Positions 11,901-20,696 of a stretch of DNA of 64,000 nucleotides are shown here, in pieces (within the stretch, counting starts at the first letter, position 1; each line of letters begins with the position of its first letter). The stretch lies in assembly GCA_002343715.1 (NCBI GenBank), contig DDSA01000208.1, forward strand, positions 13,422 to 77,421, read 5' to 3'. The translations under genes and the position numbers were made by a program. The notes beneath the pieces were generated by a model, which did no database searches, was not told where the DNA came from, and saw only the letters and a list, made by a program, of their open reading frames with translations. The DNA comes from Phycisphaerales bacterium UBA2402 (GTDB taxonomy: Bacteria; Planctomycetota; Phycisphaerae; Phycisphaerales; UBA1924).

Positions 11901-13675
11901 CCGCCCGATGCGATACCCGCCTCAAACCCGCCCAGATCAAGCCCCAACCCCCACATGGAACTCACCCCGGCCAGCCGGGAAGCCAGATCGGGGGTGAGGA
12001 ATCCCGGTTCAGAAACCTCCCGTTCGACGAGTGCGCGGGCATCATTCTCTCGCTCCAGCCGTGCCAGGAGGGTGACACGGGCCGGCAGCAGCATCCTCCG
12101 CGCCTGCAGCATGGTATCGGTCGCACCAACCCGCGAGAGTTGATCGAGCACGGCGTCGATGCCTCGGAGCATATCGGCCGGCAAAGCGCCCAGCCTGCCG
12201 GATTCGATCGCCGCGGCCTGCGCACGTATCGAGATCAACTGAACGGCCGGGTTTGCGGGAAACCTCGTGCGTGCACGTTCGGCCGCCTTGAGTGCCTCGA
12301 CAATTCGTTCCTCATCGAGGAGGGTCTCGACCACTCGGACAGAGGGGACAGCCCACCCAACCGAGAGATTGGAAGCGTGCAGTTCTGACCAAATCTGACG
12401 AGCCTCATCCGATCGACCGAGCCTGTGGAGGATCTCGGCTTTCAGACTGGAAAAGACAGGCTCGGAAGGATGATCCCTGATCGCAAGTTCGAGGCGGTCG
12501 AGCGCTTCCTTCTCATCGAGTTTCTGAAGGACGGCCGGCAACACACGGCTCCAGGCAACCGCGGCGTAGTTATCTTCCTGTTTCGTCAGTTCGTCGAGAA
12601 TCGCCGAGGCATCCGCCTTTTGATTCATGTCGTGCAGCGCGAGCGCCTTGAAGGCGAGCATCTCGCTGATCCCGGCCTGCGTGGTCGTCGCGGTCGGCGC
12701 CGAATCCGCCACCACCTTGGACAGCATTCCCGCATACCAGCAGCGCCGGACCAGCAGCCTCCTTGACTGGGAATCGTTCAGACGAGTTGCGGTATCCTCG
12801 AGCACCAGCACCGAATGCCCATACAGACCGATGGTGTCGAACAATGAAATCAACTGCCCGGCGAATACAGGGTCCGTATACGTAGGTGTCCCCACTCGCT
12901 TCGGGGCATTTGCATCAAGACCGGCGATTCTGCAGATCGAAGTCAGAATCGCCGCCGGGTCGGTGATTCGGCCGACCTTGAGAAGAACAAACTGTTGGAG
13001 AAACTCGGCGGTCGGATCGTCGGGGCGGGATGAGAGTCTGTCGTTCGCAAACGCGATCGCGTCCTGAACCCTGCCGGCGCCGAGAAGATACTCCACCCGC
13101 ATCGATGCGGTTGAATAGTCCGAAGGGTCGATATCGATGGCGCGCTGGGTAATCTCGTCGAGCGTTGAATCGAAGGACTTCAGGGAAATCCTGGCGTTGG
13201 CTTCCTCGAGAAGAACTTCCTTGTCCGCGATGCCGGCGGCGGCAAGGTCCGAAGGCCGAAGCCGGATCGCCAGATCCCTGGCCTCGACGGCCTGCCCGGT
13301 CTCGTTGTACAGGCGGAGCAGACGCCTGCCTGTCTTCGAGTCCGTTTCATCCAGCGTCCAGGCCCGCAGGTAGGCGGCGGCCGCCAGGGTGAGGTGTTTG
13401 CCGCCCGATTCCTCGATGTTCTCTCGTGCCTCGGCGAGCGCCAGCCAGGCTTCACGATCCTGCGGCGTGCGGCGAAGGAGCTTGGACAGGTTCTGTATGG
13501 TCGATTGGTAATCAGATTTATCGAACGCCGCGAGTCCATCGACACGGAGTTGTTCGGTCCGCCGCTGATTCTGCCACCGACGCACGCCGAACAGGAGCGT
13601 GATCGTGAGGATGCCCAGAAGACACACTACACCGACCAGGATGAGTCGTCTCGCGGCCTTCGGTTTGAGCATCAT
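8999..13675 (-). CDS. Giant membrane-anchored TPR-repeat protein of the exopolysaccharide locus
   Basis: A 1558-residue protein with a short cationic start, one transmembrane segment at about residues 10-30 (LILVGVVCLLGILTITLLFG), then a very long helical tetratricopeptide-type array filling almost the rest. Repeats such as AWLALAEARENIEESGGKHL and ALEIDQNDVASLIGLAGLL show the W-LG-Y-A-P-type spacing. It probably sits in the inner membrane with the array in the periplasm, scaffolding polysaccharide assembly or export. Large TPR proteins (for example the PrsT type) are known companions of exosortase/EPS loci. Its ATG overlaps the sugar-transferase stop by 4 nt (ATGA), so it is the last gene of a translationally coupled block. 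The exact repeat number needs a profile search. Confidence 0.8.
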   Translation of the reverse strand: MMLKPKAARRLILVGVVCLLGILTITLLFGVRRWQNQRRTEQLRVDGLAAFDKSDYQSTIQNLSKLLRRTPQDREAWLALAEARENIEESGGKHLTLAAAAYLRAWTLDETDSKTGRRLLRLYNETGQAVEARDLAIRLRPSDLAAAGIADKEVLLEEANARISLKSFDSTLDEITQRAIDIDPSDYSTASMRVEYLLGAGRVQDAIAFANDRLSSRPDDPTAEFLQQFVLLKVGRITDPAAILTSICRIAGLDANAPKRVGTPTYTDPVFAGQLISLFDTIGLYGHSVLVLEDTATRLNDSQSRRLLVRRCWYAGMLSKVVADSAPTATTTQAGISEMLAFKALALHDMNQKADASAILDELTKQEDNYAAVAWSRVLPAVLQKLDEKEALDRLELAIRDHPSEPVFSSLKAEILHRLGRSDEARQIWSELHASNLSVGWAVPSVRVVETLLDEERIVEALKAAERARTRFPANPAVQLISIRAQAAAIESGRLGALPADMLRGIDAVLDQLSRVGATDTMLQARRMLLPARVTLLARLERENDARALVEREVSEPGFLTPDLASRLAGVSSMWGLGLDLGGFEAGIASGGSGSDLQGRAMFLIMAGKPDEAVQLVDTAFKTAPTPAKESTAIIRTWVYDMLGRTEAADLWKQTLREFPHSRAVHLAAIRSRTAVSSIAFVNEVAARLEELGSSDKDRPSSDVRLARAKATLAASNGPVQRDEAVAMLRSLLVDFPDRQEIREQLIEAVLLENPERNIKPDVVAAVEQLRAIPVSSPDRPEMVLRVADTLRRHGRAAEAVTELSNVSVDPDVQTPLRLEAIDRMADLGAFELALRGADSLVPASGPVPLNVAIRRGALLISLRRDREALAVYHSLLDQSITDPRVIITIASSLKSLGDARGAERATAKLNDPAISAKDRALARASLADGEKSVLEELIRACELAPSDARVWEELVRFHLRGNQLVEAEAAARRALKENPESVDLQILLQQVLLAGQSEETMNLLPLAEALARNPATARRAEAIRAVDAARSSGKLGDEAVLARLAEEFADDATIQIFVTRRLVESNPPRLAEAARIMRRAAVRFPTDFQVHRLASRTLLAAGDLEAALASATAWRALERNPAADLTVAEVQVSGGRARQALEAVREYSLPVPIEPSDSISLGVLSVRFRSHLILGGAAAAAPIIQPHLRDSAFIRTGIALPSTAVIARNPSDVQELMRLISAAADPGSEDEQIAIIQTWIIASNRLPAAAAEFLKEAARVSEVLCTSSPSSRCLEQRARVLELSGDLPAALAAARQAVAISADSPAALLTLSRIVIAAGADPVEAISSAERAVSATSDSTEAKNALLNARVYKFVSLSDKGTPEERLTARREALEGLQQLSSKSIPDYRIIFNMAISADQLEDYPSAIALYERIVTMPGGPTGAELGAAKNNLAYLLLNQNRSGPPNEAVFRARTLAEEAVRLVGLATIYETLGSINARIGDRPAAIAAYRKALEIDQNDVASLIGLAGLLVSGSSPEQDEASGILRRVDEQIASGKVLEPRRADEYNQIKKSLTPR

Positions 13676-15066
13676 AGACGATTGACCTTTCGAATGACCA
13701 GAAAGAGGGTCTTCCAGATGATCATGAAGTCAAGAAGGAATGACTCACGCTCCACGTACTCAATATCATACTTGATCCATTCCTGGAAATCCGTTCCCTC
13801 GGCGCGTGTTCGCCGAATCTGCCAAAGCCCGGTGACGCCCGGGCGAACGCTCAGCCTTGCCTCTCTCCACGCGGGGCAGTACTGGTTTTCCTTGAAGGGG
13901 CTTGGCCGCGGCCCCACAACGGACATGTCCCCGAGAAGCACGTTGATGAACTGCGGCAGTTCGTCCAGCTGGAAGTTGCGAAGGACGCGGCCCACCCGGG
14001 TCAGGCGCGGGTCGTCGGGGATGAAAAACTGTGGTCCGTCGGCCTTGTTGGAGGCGGCGAGTTTCGATTTGATGATGTCCGCATCCTTGCGCATCGAGCG
14101 GAACTTCAAGCACCCGAACGTTCGACCCCCGATGGTTTCTCGCTGGTGGCTGAAGAAAATCGGCAGACCGTCTTCGAGCATGATCGCGAGGGCGATCAAG
14201 GGGTACAACGGCAGTGTGAACGCGAGCACGATCAGCGAGAAGAGAATGTCGAATGGGCGTTTGAAGGGACGCTTGACGATCGTGGGAGTCTGCGCCGCCG
14301 CAAGGGACTCCTGGAGAGGCTCGATCGACAGCCACTGGATCGGAGGAGCCGTCGGACGTTTCGAAGCATCATCCAGAAGAACCGCCGGCCCGACGGCTAC
14401 GGCGTCCTCCGAAATCGTCCGCCCGGCGCCGATCCAGAGCGGGCCGCGACAGGCTTGTGAGAGCGCGGTCCCGTCGCTCTGACTGGCCCAGATTCCGTCT
14501 CCGATCTGACGAATGCCGTCGATCACCGCATCGGGGCGTCTCCATCGGCGCACAATCTCTCTCAGGAATCGTGAAGACTCACCCGGGCGATCCGCGTTGA
14601 AGAATCGCCCCTGCAACTTCACCGAATAGCGTGCGGAATGTCTGATGCTCGATCGCAACCGCCTCCAGGCGGTGAGCGGGTCCGGGGCGGCCTGCCAGAT
14701 ACGAACCACTTCCGGGTCGGCGGTCAGGCCGACTCTGAGGACCCGTGAATCCATCCCCCCGTAATGACGCTCAAACCTCAGGAACCTTCCGTTCGCATCG
14801 GAGCGGACCCTCTCGGCGTATTCCCCTCGCCCCGGGTCGTGGAGGCGAACGGCGAGGATGTCCGGATCGACCCACGACATCATGTCGAGCAGTCTTGCGG
14901 GCCGAAAGATCGCTAGCGCGCCCGGCGCCAGGAGCAGAAACAACTCCGCGAACGGAACGATCGGCGACGGCTCCCCGGGGCGGACGACCTGAACGCCCCG
15001 CGAGGCCCAGAAACGGTCGTGCACCTGCGTCGGTGTCAGACCCCAGATGGTCCCCTCGGCACTCAT
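13672..15066 (-). CDS. Initiating sugar-phosphate transferase (bacterial sugar transferase) with unusual N-terminal domain
   Basis: A 464-residue protein. The C-terminal half (about 265-464) is a phosphoglycosyl transferase that moves sugar-phosphate from a nucleotide sugar to undecaprenyl phosphate, the first step of repeat-unit assembly. It has the KRPFDILFS membrane entry, FGCLKFRSM, LRNFQLDELPQFINVLLGDM, SVVGPRP and PGVTGLWQIRRT. The usual N-terminal four-helix membrane region is absent. Instead there are about 260 soluble-looking residues with a stretch (about 210-235: GPLWIGAGRTISEDAVAVGP) resembling the left-handed beta-helix of sugar-nucleotide pyrophosphorylases. The start overlaps the upstream Wzc-like stop as ATGA, and the stop overlaps the TPR start in the same way. 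Confidence 0.9.
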   Translation of the reverse strand: MSAEGTIWGLTPTQVHDRFWASRGVQVVRPGEPSPIVPFAELFLLLAPGALAIFRPARLLDMMSWVDPDILAVRLHDPGRGEYAERVRSDANGRFLRFERHYGGMDSRVLRVGLTADPEVVRIWQAAPDPLTAWRRLRSSIRHSARYSVKLQGRFFNADRPGESSRFLREIVRRWRRPDAVIDGIRQIGDGIWASQSDGTALSQACRGPLWIGAGRTISEDAVAVGPAVLLDDASKRPTAPPIQWLSIEPLQESLAAAQTPTIVKRPFKRPFDILFSLIVLAFTLPLYPLIALAIMLEDGLPIFFSHQRETIGGRTFGCLKFRSMRKDADIIKSKLAASNKADGPQFFIPDDPRLTRVGRVLRNFQLDELPQFINVLLGDMSVVGPRPSPFKENQYCPAWREARLSVRPGVTGLWQIRRTRAEGTDFQEWIKYDIEYVERESFLLDFMIIWKTLFLVIRKVNRL

Positions 15067-17336
15067 GATTCATGACTCGTGTTGTACAACTCCCGAGCCA
15101 TGCTCAGGGCGAGCGGGTCGAGTGCATCGGAACCCGGTGGTGTCCCCTTGGCCGCGCCTGCCCGGGGTTGGTCGGCGCTCCGCATCGACTGTGCGGAGAC
15201 ACTCGCGATGCTGGATCGATAAAAATCGGCGGGGTGAGCACGGTTGAAGACAACCCCGGCCAGCCGAGCGCCGAGTTGTCGGAGATGATCGACGGCTTCT
15301 TTGACACGGTTTGCCCGCATGCCGCGGCCCACCACGAGAATAACGGTGTCGGCGATCGACGTGCAGATGTTGGCTTCGATGCTTCCCAGGATCGGGCCTG
15401 TATCGATGATGATCGCGTCGTAGGTTCCCTTGAGGTCCGTGAGCAGTGTCCTAAACATCTCAGGGGTAATCCGATTGAGCAGCAGTGAATCATCGCGTCC
15501 GGCCGGGAGCAGCATGAGTCCGGAGACGGGTGTGGGTCGAGTTGGCAGTTCCCCCCCGGGGAACAGGATGTGGCGTGCGATGCCGTCGTTGCACTCGACA
15601 CCGAGGTTCCTGGTCAGCCCGCGTCCCACCAGATCAAAGTCAACCAGGAGTGTCCTGGCCCCCGCGGCGATGTGGGAAATGGCCATCGAGAGAGCGAGCG
15701 TGGTCTTGCCATCCCCGGAGACCGGGCTTGTAATCGCGTAGACACGAATGGACGGGTCGCGTAGTTTCAGCCGAGTGCGGATGTGGTGGATCGTGTGGAC
15801 GGCCGCGGCAGCCTGCTCGGGATCGGTATTCGATCCTCTCAGGTTCGGCAGCACCCCGAGCAGAGAAGTTGATGGTCCAACGTCGGAGGTCTGGTCGGAG
15901 TACCGGAATCGGCTGTCGAGCATGCCGATGAGAAACATGAAAAGCAAGGGAACACCGCCGCCCAGGAGTATCCCCATCGCCGTGAACTTGAGTCGGGGAT
16001 CGTCGTTGGGCGTGGCGGGCGGTGACTCCGGGAGAATCACCTCGATCCTCCCGAGGCGGTCCTGCACCTTCGACTCGACACCGATCTGATCCAGACGCCG
16101 GTTGACTTCGTCCAAGAGTTCCTGAGTGCTCTTGACTTCCCTGGCGATGTCGTTCATCTGACCGCGTGCCTTCTCGACGGCCTTGGCCCGTGCACCGTAC
16201 ATCTCGGCCTGAAACTTGAGCCGGAAGTAACTGTTGATGAGTTCCTGCCTGCTGGGCGCGGCCGGCACACCCGGATCCTGCATGGGCGCGGCGGCGGTCA
16301 GCGTCCACTCGAGTGAACGGTCCGCGATCGCGGCCTCGACGGCCTGATACTCCTTCAGCACTCGCTGCATGACCCGATGATCATCCTTGTAGTGGCCCTT
16401 GATGCGGTCGATCTCACGGCGAAGCACGTCGCGGTCGTTGAGCAGTTTCGCCATCGTGGGATCGGAGGCAGCCTGCTGCTCGGGAGTCGGAGGCTGCACG
16501 GGCGCGGACTGAACGACCTCGGGAGAAGCGGCAGCGCTTGTGAGCGCCGCGGGATCAATCCCCATCTCGGTCAGTTTGATCGATAGTTCCGCGACCCGGC
16601 TGTCGAACGCCAGGGATTGAGTGAGATAGTGGTCGCCGAGCCGCGTCAGGTCGGAGGTTTCAAACTCAGCGGTCGCCGCTCGAAGACGGTTCTCCAGATC
16701 CCGCAACTGGGCCTCGAGCGTTTGTTTTCGGGTGGTGAGAAGATTGACCTGCATCTCCCGAACACTCTTCGACTCCGCTCCGCCGAACAGTTCCTGGTAC
16801 GCACGGATGACCTCCTGCACGGCCACGTGCGCGGCTCTCGCGTTCTCGTCCGAAAACTCGACAAAGATGAGTTCGGGGGTATCTCTGCCTGTTCGCACGC
16901 GGAGCTGGCCGCTGAACTTTTCCTCGTTGATCGCGTCCTGCGGTCGCCCGAGTTCCCGCCATGCCGCGCTGCTCATCGCTTTCCGCTGCACCCGGCTGTG
17001 CTTGAGCAGACTCGCCTGGGTATTGACGAAACTGGCGAACATGGGTTGAAGGGTGGATTCCTCGCTTTGGTACAGCAATCGGGGCATCACCGGCTGAACC
17101 CGGATCAAACCCTCGGCACGGAACTTGGGCTGCGGCAGGAGGTAGCCCGCCATGGCACCGCCCAGCGCGCCGATCACGCTGAGCAATATCGTGATGAAGT
17201 ATCGCCCACGCAAGTGGCGGTGAGCCACGAGGAGGATGTTCGGTGGCCGGTGCTCTTCCTGGGTGCGCAGCCGATACCCGGGGACCGTCGCGCCGTCCGC
17301 ATCGGAGTACACCGTCATCGGCCCCCCGGAACTCAT
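15063..17336 (-). CDS. Wzc-like polysaccharide chain-length determinant with cytoplasmic ATPase domain
   Basis: A 757-residue inner-membrane co-polymerase that controls polysaccharide length. An N-terminal Wzz region has TM1 near FITILLSVIGALGGAMAGYL, a long periplasmic coiled-coil part, and TM2 near MGILLGGGVPLLFMFLIGML. A C-terminal P-loop ATPase follows, with Walker A SPVSGDGKTTLALS, Walker A' LLVDFDLVGRGL and Walker B DAIIIDTGPILG. The Walker A' lacks the usual DxDxRxP form, and only one tyrosine lies in the final residues, so the tyrosine-autokinase tail typical of Wzc is reduced or absent. The ATG at 17336 is preferred over a TTG at 17348: GGAGG is correctly spaced and the start then overlaps the EpsI stop as ATGA. 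Confidence 0.9.
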   Translation of the reverse strand: MSSGGPMTVYSDADGATVPGYRLRTQEEHRPPNILLVAHRHLRGRYFITILLSVIGALGGAMAGYLLPQPKFRAEGLIRVQPVMPRLLYQSEESTLQPMFASFVNTQASLLKHSRVQRKAMSSAAWRELGRPQDAINEEKFSGQLRVRTGRDTPELIFVEFSDENARAAHVAVQEVIRAYQELFGGAESKSVREMQVNLLTTRKQTLEAQLRDLENRLRAATAEFETSDLTRLGDHYLTQSLAFDSRVAELSIKLTEMGIDPAALTSAAASPEVVQSAPVQPPTPEQQAASDPTMAKLLNDRDVLRREIDRIKGHYKDDHRVMQRVLKEYQAVEAAIADRSLEWTLTAAAPMQDPGVPAAPSRQELINSYFRLKFQAEMYGARAKAVEKARGQMNDIAREVKSTQELLDEVNRRLDQIGVESKVQDRLGRIEVILPESPPATPNDDPRLKFTAMGILLGGGVPLLFMFLIGMLDSRFRYSDQTSDVGPSTSLLGVLPNLRGSNTDPEQAAAAVHTIHHIRTRLKLRDPSIRVYAITSPVSGDGKTTLALSMAISHIAAGARTLLVDFDLVGRGLTRNLGVECNDGIARHILFPGGELPTRPTPVSGLMLLPAGRDDSLLLNRITPEMFRTLLTDLKGTYDAIIIDTGPILGSIEANICTSIADTVILVVGRGMRANRVKEAVDHLRQLGARLAGVVFNRAHPADFYRSSIASVSAQSMRSADQPRAGAAKGTPPGSDALDPLALSMARELYNTSHES

Positions 17337-18013
17337 CGACGCCTCCAATCCGGACTGCTGAGTACATCGAGTGCCGGCCCGATCGGCTCGAGCAGATTCT
17401 CGACCAGGGAACGCTCTTCCGCTTCGGGGCGACGCCGCGCGAAGGCCACCTGGACCTGCGCCGCACCGAAGGGACGGGAGGCGTACTCCGACCCTGCTTG
17501 ACGGATCGCCGCCATATCGATCGGGAAGCCCTGGCCGGGCACGGCGAAGAAGTTGTACACGACAAGCGTCTTGTACTCGTCGTACCGGCGTTGATCAAAC
17601 TCGTATCTCATCGCCTCGATCACGCGCCCCCCAAACGTGAGTCTGACTTTATCTCGGTCACGCTCGAACCAGCCCGTCCCCGGGTAACAGATGGGCGGGT
17701 AGTGGCCCGCCATATCCCTTGTATCGCGGCATTGAACGAGCATGACGCTCGCCTGCTCACCGGATGTGACGTTCGTGTAGCGCCTGCTCATCAGCGCGTT
17801 GGGACGCAGCAGTGTCTGTGCCGACACCGGGACAGGGATCTCCACACTCTCCCAAGTCTCGAACTTCGCGGGGATCGACCCGATCACTCGCGCCGCTTCG
17901 ATGTGGAACTGCACCGCGTCGGCCGCGGAAGGTCGCCCGCCGGTTTCAATGTGCATGGCCATGATCACCAACGCGGCGAAGATCAACGGGAGTTGGCGGA
18001 CGAGTGAGTTCAT
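17333..18013 (-). CDS. epsI: Exosortase-associated protein EpsI
   Basis: A 226-residue exported or membrane-anchored protein of the EpsI family, found next to or fused with exosortases. The N-terminal hydrophobic stretch (LPLIFAALVIMAM) is a signal or anchor. The family block GHYPPICYPGTGW, matching the H-P-C-PG-GW pattern of EpsI proteins, lies near residue 105. Its biochemical role is not established in the family; it is needed with exosortase for EPS-linked sorting in some systems. It starts 24 bp after the exosortase stop and ends overlapping the Wzc-like gene start by 4 nt, so the three are probably one transcript. Confidence 0.88.
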   Translation of the reverse strand: MNSLVRQLPLIFAALVIMAMHIETGGRPSAADAVQFHIEAARVIGSIPAKFETWESVEIPVPVSAQTLLRPNALMSRRYTNVTSGEQASVMLVQCRDTRDMAGHYPPICYPGTGWFERDRDKVRLTFGGRVIEAMRYEFDQRRYDEYKTLVVYNFFAVPGQGFPIDMAAIRQAGSEYASRPFGAAQVQVAFARRRPEAEERSLVENLLEPIGPALDVLSSPDWRRR

Positions 18014-18037
18014 GCGCGATCGCGGCGGGTGTATGGA

Positions 18038-18934
18038 CTACTGATACGACAGGTTGAACTTGGTGACCGGGATCTGTGCCCACCCCAGCACCGAATAGAT
18101 ACCACGCAACAACAGGAACGCCACCGGGAGCATGAGCCACCCGCTCACATCGTGGAAGGCATCCGCGACTCCTGTGGAGGCGTACCCGTACAGAAGCACC
18201 GTGGGGATGAGACGAACGATGTTGCAGGCCAGCGCCGCGATGGGGCTGAGAACCAGAACCAGGACCCGCGCGTAGGGCCGGAGTGGAAGACTGAAGGCAA
18301 AGGCGTACGAAACCAGGATGAGCGCGAGCACCATCCTCATGCCGTTGCACGCTTCGGCCACGGCGATATCGTGACCGTTCAGCGTGAGGAGGTTCATGGA
18401 CCGCTCGACAGGCACGCCGAAGGATTCGAGGATGACCTGCGTCACCGTGGCGCTCGCGGTCTGGAGAGGGCCGGAAATGAAGTGCCGGATCGTGCCCGGA
18501 ACCGGCACCGCAAAGATCCACACCACGAACGCGGGGAAAAGACGCAGCAGCGTGTTGACACCCAGGCCGGTCACCGCCACCCCGATGAGGACAATGATCG
18601 CGCCGGCGTGCCACGCCGATTGAATCGCGTGATAAAACCCGACATACGACGCGGCCCACCCCATCAGCATGATGATCACACCGAAGAGCGTGCCGCGCGG
18701 ATGAAGGTGTCGCAGTCGGGCCCGCCGGACCCACGCCAGCCACAACGCGATGAACGGCACGAGGATGATGTGGCTCTGCTCCTCGTCCCGGCTGGCGATC
18801 GTGAGCAGGTCGCTCCACGTCGTCCGCATGCACCAGACCGCTCCGGCGAAGAGTGCCAGCCAGCCCACCAGGAGCGGGCGGCTGGTGAGCACCGAAGCCT
18901 CATCGGAGGGATGGCGGAGGGAATCGTCTTTCAT
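18038..18934 (-). CDS. xrt: Exosortase (transpeptidase-like sorting enzyme)
   Basis: A 298-residue polytopic inner-membrane enzyme with about eight hydrophobic segments. The catalytic triad expected of exosortases is visible: Cys in VAEACNGMRMVLAL, Arg in CNIVRLIPTVLLYGY, and His in DAFHDVSGW. Exosortases cleave PEP-CTERM C-terminal signals and are thought to transfer the protein to a surface polymer. The probable substrate here is the PEP-CTERM-like protein at 41858-42634. The start overlaps the upstream nucleotidyltransferase-like stop (ATGA). EpsI follows at once and the rest of the cluster makes an exopolysaccharide, which is the classical exosortase context. Subtype was not assigned. Confidence 0.95.
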   Translation of the reverse strand: MKDDSLRHPSDEASVLTSRPLLVGWLALFAGAVWCMRTTWSDLLTIASRDEEQSHIILVPFIALWLAWVRRARLRHLHPRGTLFGVIIMLMGWAASYVGFYHAIQSAWHAGAIIVLIGVAVTGLGVNTLLRLFPAFVVWIFAVPVPGTIRHFISGPLQTASATVTQVILESFGVPVERSMNLLTLNGHDIAVAEACNGMRMVLALILVSYAFAFSLPLRPYARVLVLVLSPIAALACNIVRLIPTVLLYGYASTGVADAFHDVSGWLMLPVAFLLLRGIYSVLGWAQIPVTKFNLSYQ

Positions 18935-19860
18935 GCCTTCTCCGGCAAGGCTACGAACTCGTCGAACACCGATGCACCCGCCGCGACAACCCCTCCCGGG
19001 CAGACCAAGGAGCGCACCACGACCGCGTTCTTCTTGACGATGCCGCCGGACAGAATTACCGAATCGTGAAGCCTCGCAGACGGATCCACCTGTGCACCTT
19101 CCTCGACCAAGTTGAATCTCAACCGCCAGTCCGCAGCGTGCGTGTCATCATGCGCTGCCCGATCCGGCGCTGTCGAACGCAGCAGCTCGATGTACTCATC
19201 CAGTGTACGGATGGTCATCGGCGGCGCGTGAGAAGTGGCGATGACCCGCACATCGCCGCCGCGGGCGATGGCCGGAAGGCCCTGCTCCTTCAGGTCGATG
19301 AACCCCTTGGCGGGGAGTGCCGCGAGCGAATCACAGCGAATCATGAAGATGCCTGTCGGTGTTCCGTCCAGTGTGGTGTGGACAACGGCGTCAGCGTCCG
19401 GCACCGCAAGGTCGTGGAGCAGCTCGCCGAACGAATGGAGAAGTATGGAGTGGCCCGGTGCGACAAGCACACGGCTCTGCAGCGGCAGACCGGCGACGAT
19501 ATCACGCAACGCGCCGCCAGTTCCACGCGGCTGCTCGGAATCCGGGCACACCCGGGTGTAAGGCCACGACCCGGTGTTCGCGGGAGCACCCTCGATCGAG
19601 TTGACCGCGAAGTACAGCGGCAGATCGGGCCTTTGCAGTTCGCGACGCAGTTCCTCGATCCTGTTGAGCCACAACGATCCGATGGTGCACCCGCCGTGAA
19701 AGGGGAGTTCCAGCCGCGGCCTCCCGGCCGCTCTGGAGAACTGGGAAAGTCGAACAGCCCCCACCAGCAGGACGACACCGCTGAGTTCCGCCGCGACAGG
19801 CGGATGTGACCGACGGTCTTCGTGGATCGCACGGTCAGGTGATGGAGAGGTTCGAGTCAC
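18931..19860 (-). CDS. Degenerate sugar-nucleotidyltransferase-like protein
   Basis: About 309 residues. The order of elements matches a nucleotidyltransferase: a Rossmann-like start (SGVVLLVGAVRL), a central region with dispersed motifs, and a C-terminal left-handed beta-helix tail (LHDSVILSGGIVKKNAVVVR, then SLVCPGGVVAAGA). The hallmark GGxGxRL nucleotide loop is replaced by LVGAVRLSQ, and no clear pyrophosphorylase lysine or Asp is seen, so it is probably not catalytic, or has a changed reaction. The GTG at 19860 is chosen because the previous gene stops at 19889; it has no good ribosome-binding site. It overlaps the exosortase start by 4 nt. It may pair with the odd N-terminal region of the sugar transferase at 13672-15066; this is inference. 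Confidence 0.65.
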   Translation of the reverse strand: MTRTSPSPDRAIHEDRRSHPPVAAELSGVVLLVGAVRLSQFSRAAGRPRLELPFHGGCTIGSLWLNRIEELRRELQRPDLPLYFAVNSIEGAPANTGSWPYTRVCPDSEQPRGTGGALRDIVAGLPLQSRVLVAPGHSILLHSFGELLHDLAVPDADAVVHTTLDGTPTGIFMIRCDSLAALPAKGFIDLKEQGLPAIARGGDVRVIATSHAPPMTIRTLDEYIELLRSTAPDRAAHDDTHAADWRLRFNLVEEGAQVDPSARLHDSVILSGGIVKKNAVVVRSLVCPGGVVAAGASVFDEFVALPEKA

Positions 19861-19888
19861 AGCGTACTTCAAAAAGGTGCACAATCCA

Positions 19889-20683
19889 CTATCGGACACG
19901 CCGGGGTTGAGTCTTACCCGACTTGCGGGCCAGCCCCTGAAAGGTCGAAGTGACCAGGAGCCTGACCGCGAAAGGAAGCCCATTCACAAGATATCTGCGG
20001 GCGAGTCGCCGCGGCTCCTGAACAAGTCGATGCACCCATTCAATACCCGTCCTTTGCATCCACACAGGTGCGCGATGCACCTCACCGGCAACGAAACTGA
20101 AGGTAATGCCCACACCGATGAACCACACATGAGGGAGTCGGTGTCTCACCCGCTCGATCAGCATCTCCTGCTTCGGACATCCCAGGGCGACCAGCACGAT
20201 TCCCGCTCCCGACTCACCGACACGTTGAGCCATGGACTGTACGAGGGCATCTTCTCGCTCGAATCCCGGCGGTGGGCATTCGGTGCCCGCGATGACCAGA
20301 GCAGGGTGCAGTTCGCGCAGGCGTGCCGAGGTCTTATCGGCCGTCCCCGGATTGCCGCCGATCAGGTACAACGAAACCCCGGCATCGGCCGCACGAACCG
20401 CAAGCCTGTAGATCAAGTCTGAACCCGCCGCTCGTTCCGGCAAGGGCGTTCCCCGCAGTCTGCTCGCCCAGATGAGCGGCATGCCGTCAGCCAGTCGGAG
20501 GGTGGTCGCGTCGTACATCCGCCTGAAGGCGGGATCATGGGTCGCCCGCCTCAGGATGTCCAGATTGGGAGTGACGACCCACCCGCCGGCACCCGCCTTC
20601 GCGGCTTGAACGATCTGAACCGCCGCGTCGTCGAGTGTCAGGCTGTGGATCGGGACCCCGAGAAGTTCGATCGTTTCGATCAT
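19889..20683 (-). CDS. WecG/TagA/CpsF family glycosyltransferase
   Basis: A 264-residue GT26 family enzyme. In this family it transfers N-acetylmannosamine or its uronic acid to lipid-linked GlcNAc. Signatures are TPNLDILRRA, ADGMPLIWASRL, GCPKQEMLIERVRHRLPHVW, GVGITFSFVAGEVHRAPVWM and EWVHRLVQEPRRLARRY. The common FDF near the third block is FSF here. The ATG at 20683 is taken because the dehydrogenase gene ends 13 bp upstream and the protein start (MIETIELLGVPIHSLT) is typical. It sits directly after a dehydrogenase of the UDP-N-acetyl-sugar type, consistent with use of an aminosugar or aminosugar-uronate donor. Confidence 0.92.
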   Translation of the reverse strand: MIETIELLGVPIHSLTLDDAAVQIVQAAKAGAGGWVVTPNLDILRRATHDPAFRRMYDATTLRLADGMPLIWASRLRGTPLPERAAGSDLIYRLAVRAADAGVSLYLIGGNPGTADKTSARLRELHPALVIAGTECPPPGFEREDALVQSMAQRVGESGAGIVLVALGCPKQEMLIERVRHRLPHVWFIGVGITFSFVAGEVHRAPVWMQRTGIEWVHRLVQEPRRLARRYLVNGLPFAVRLLVTSTFQGLARKSGKTQPRRVR

Positions 20684-20696
20684 TCGCGGTGCAGCC

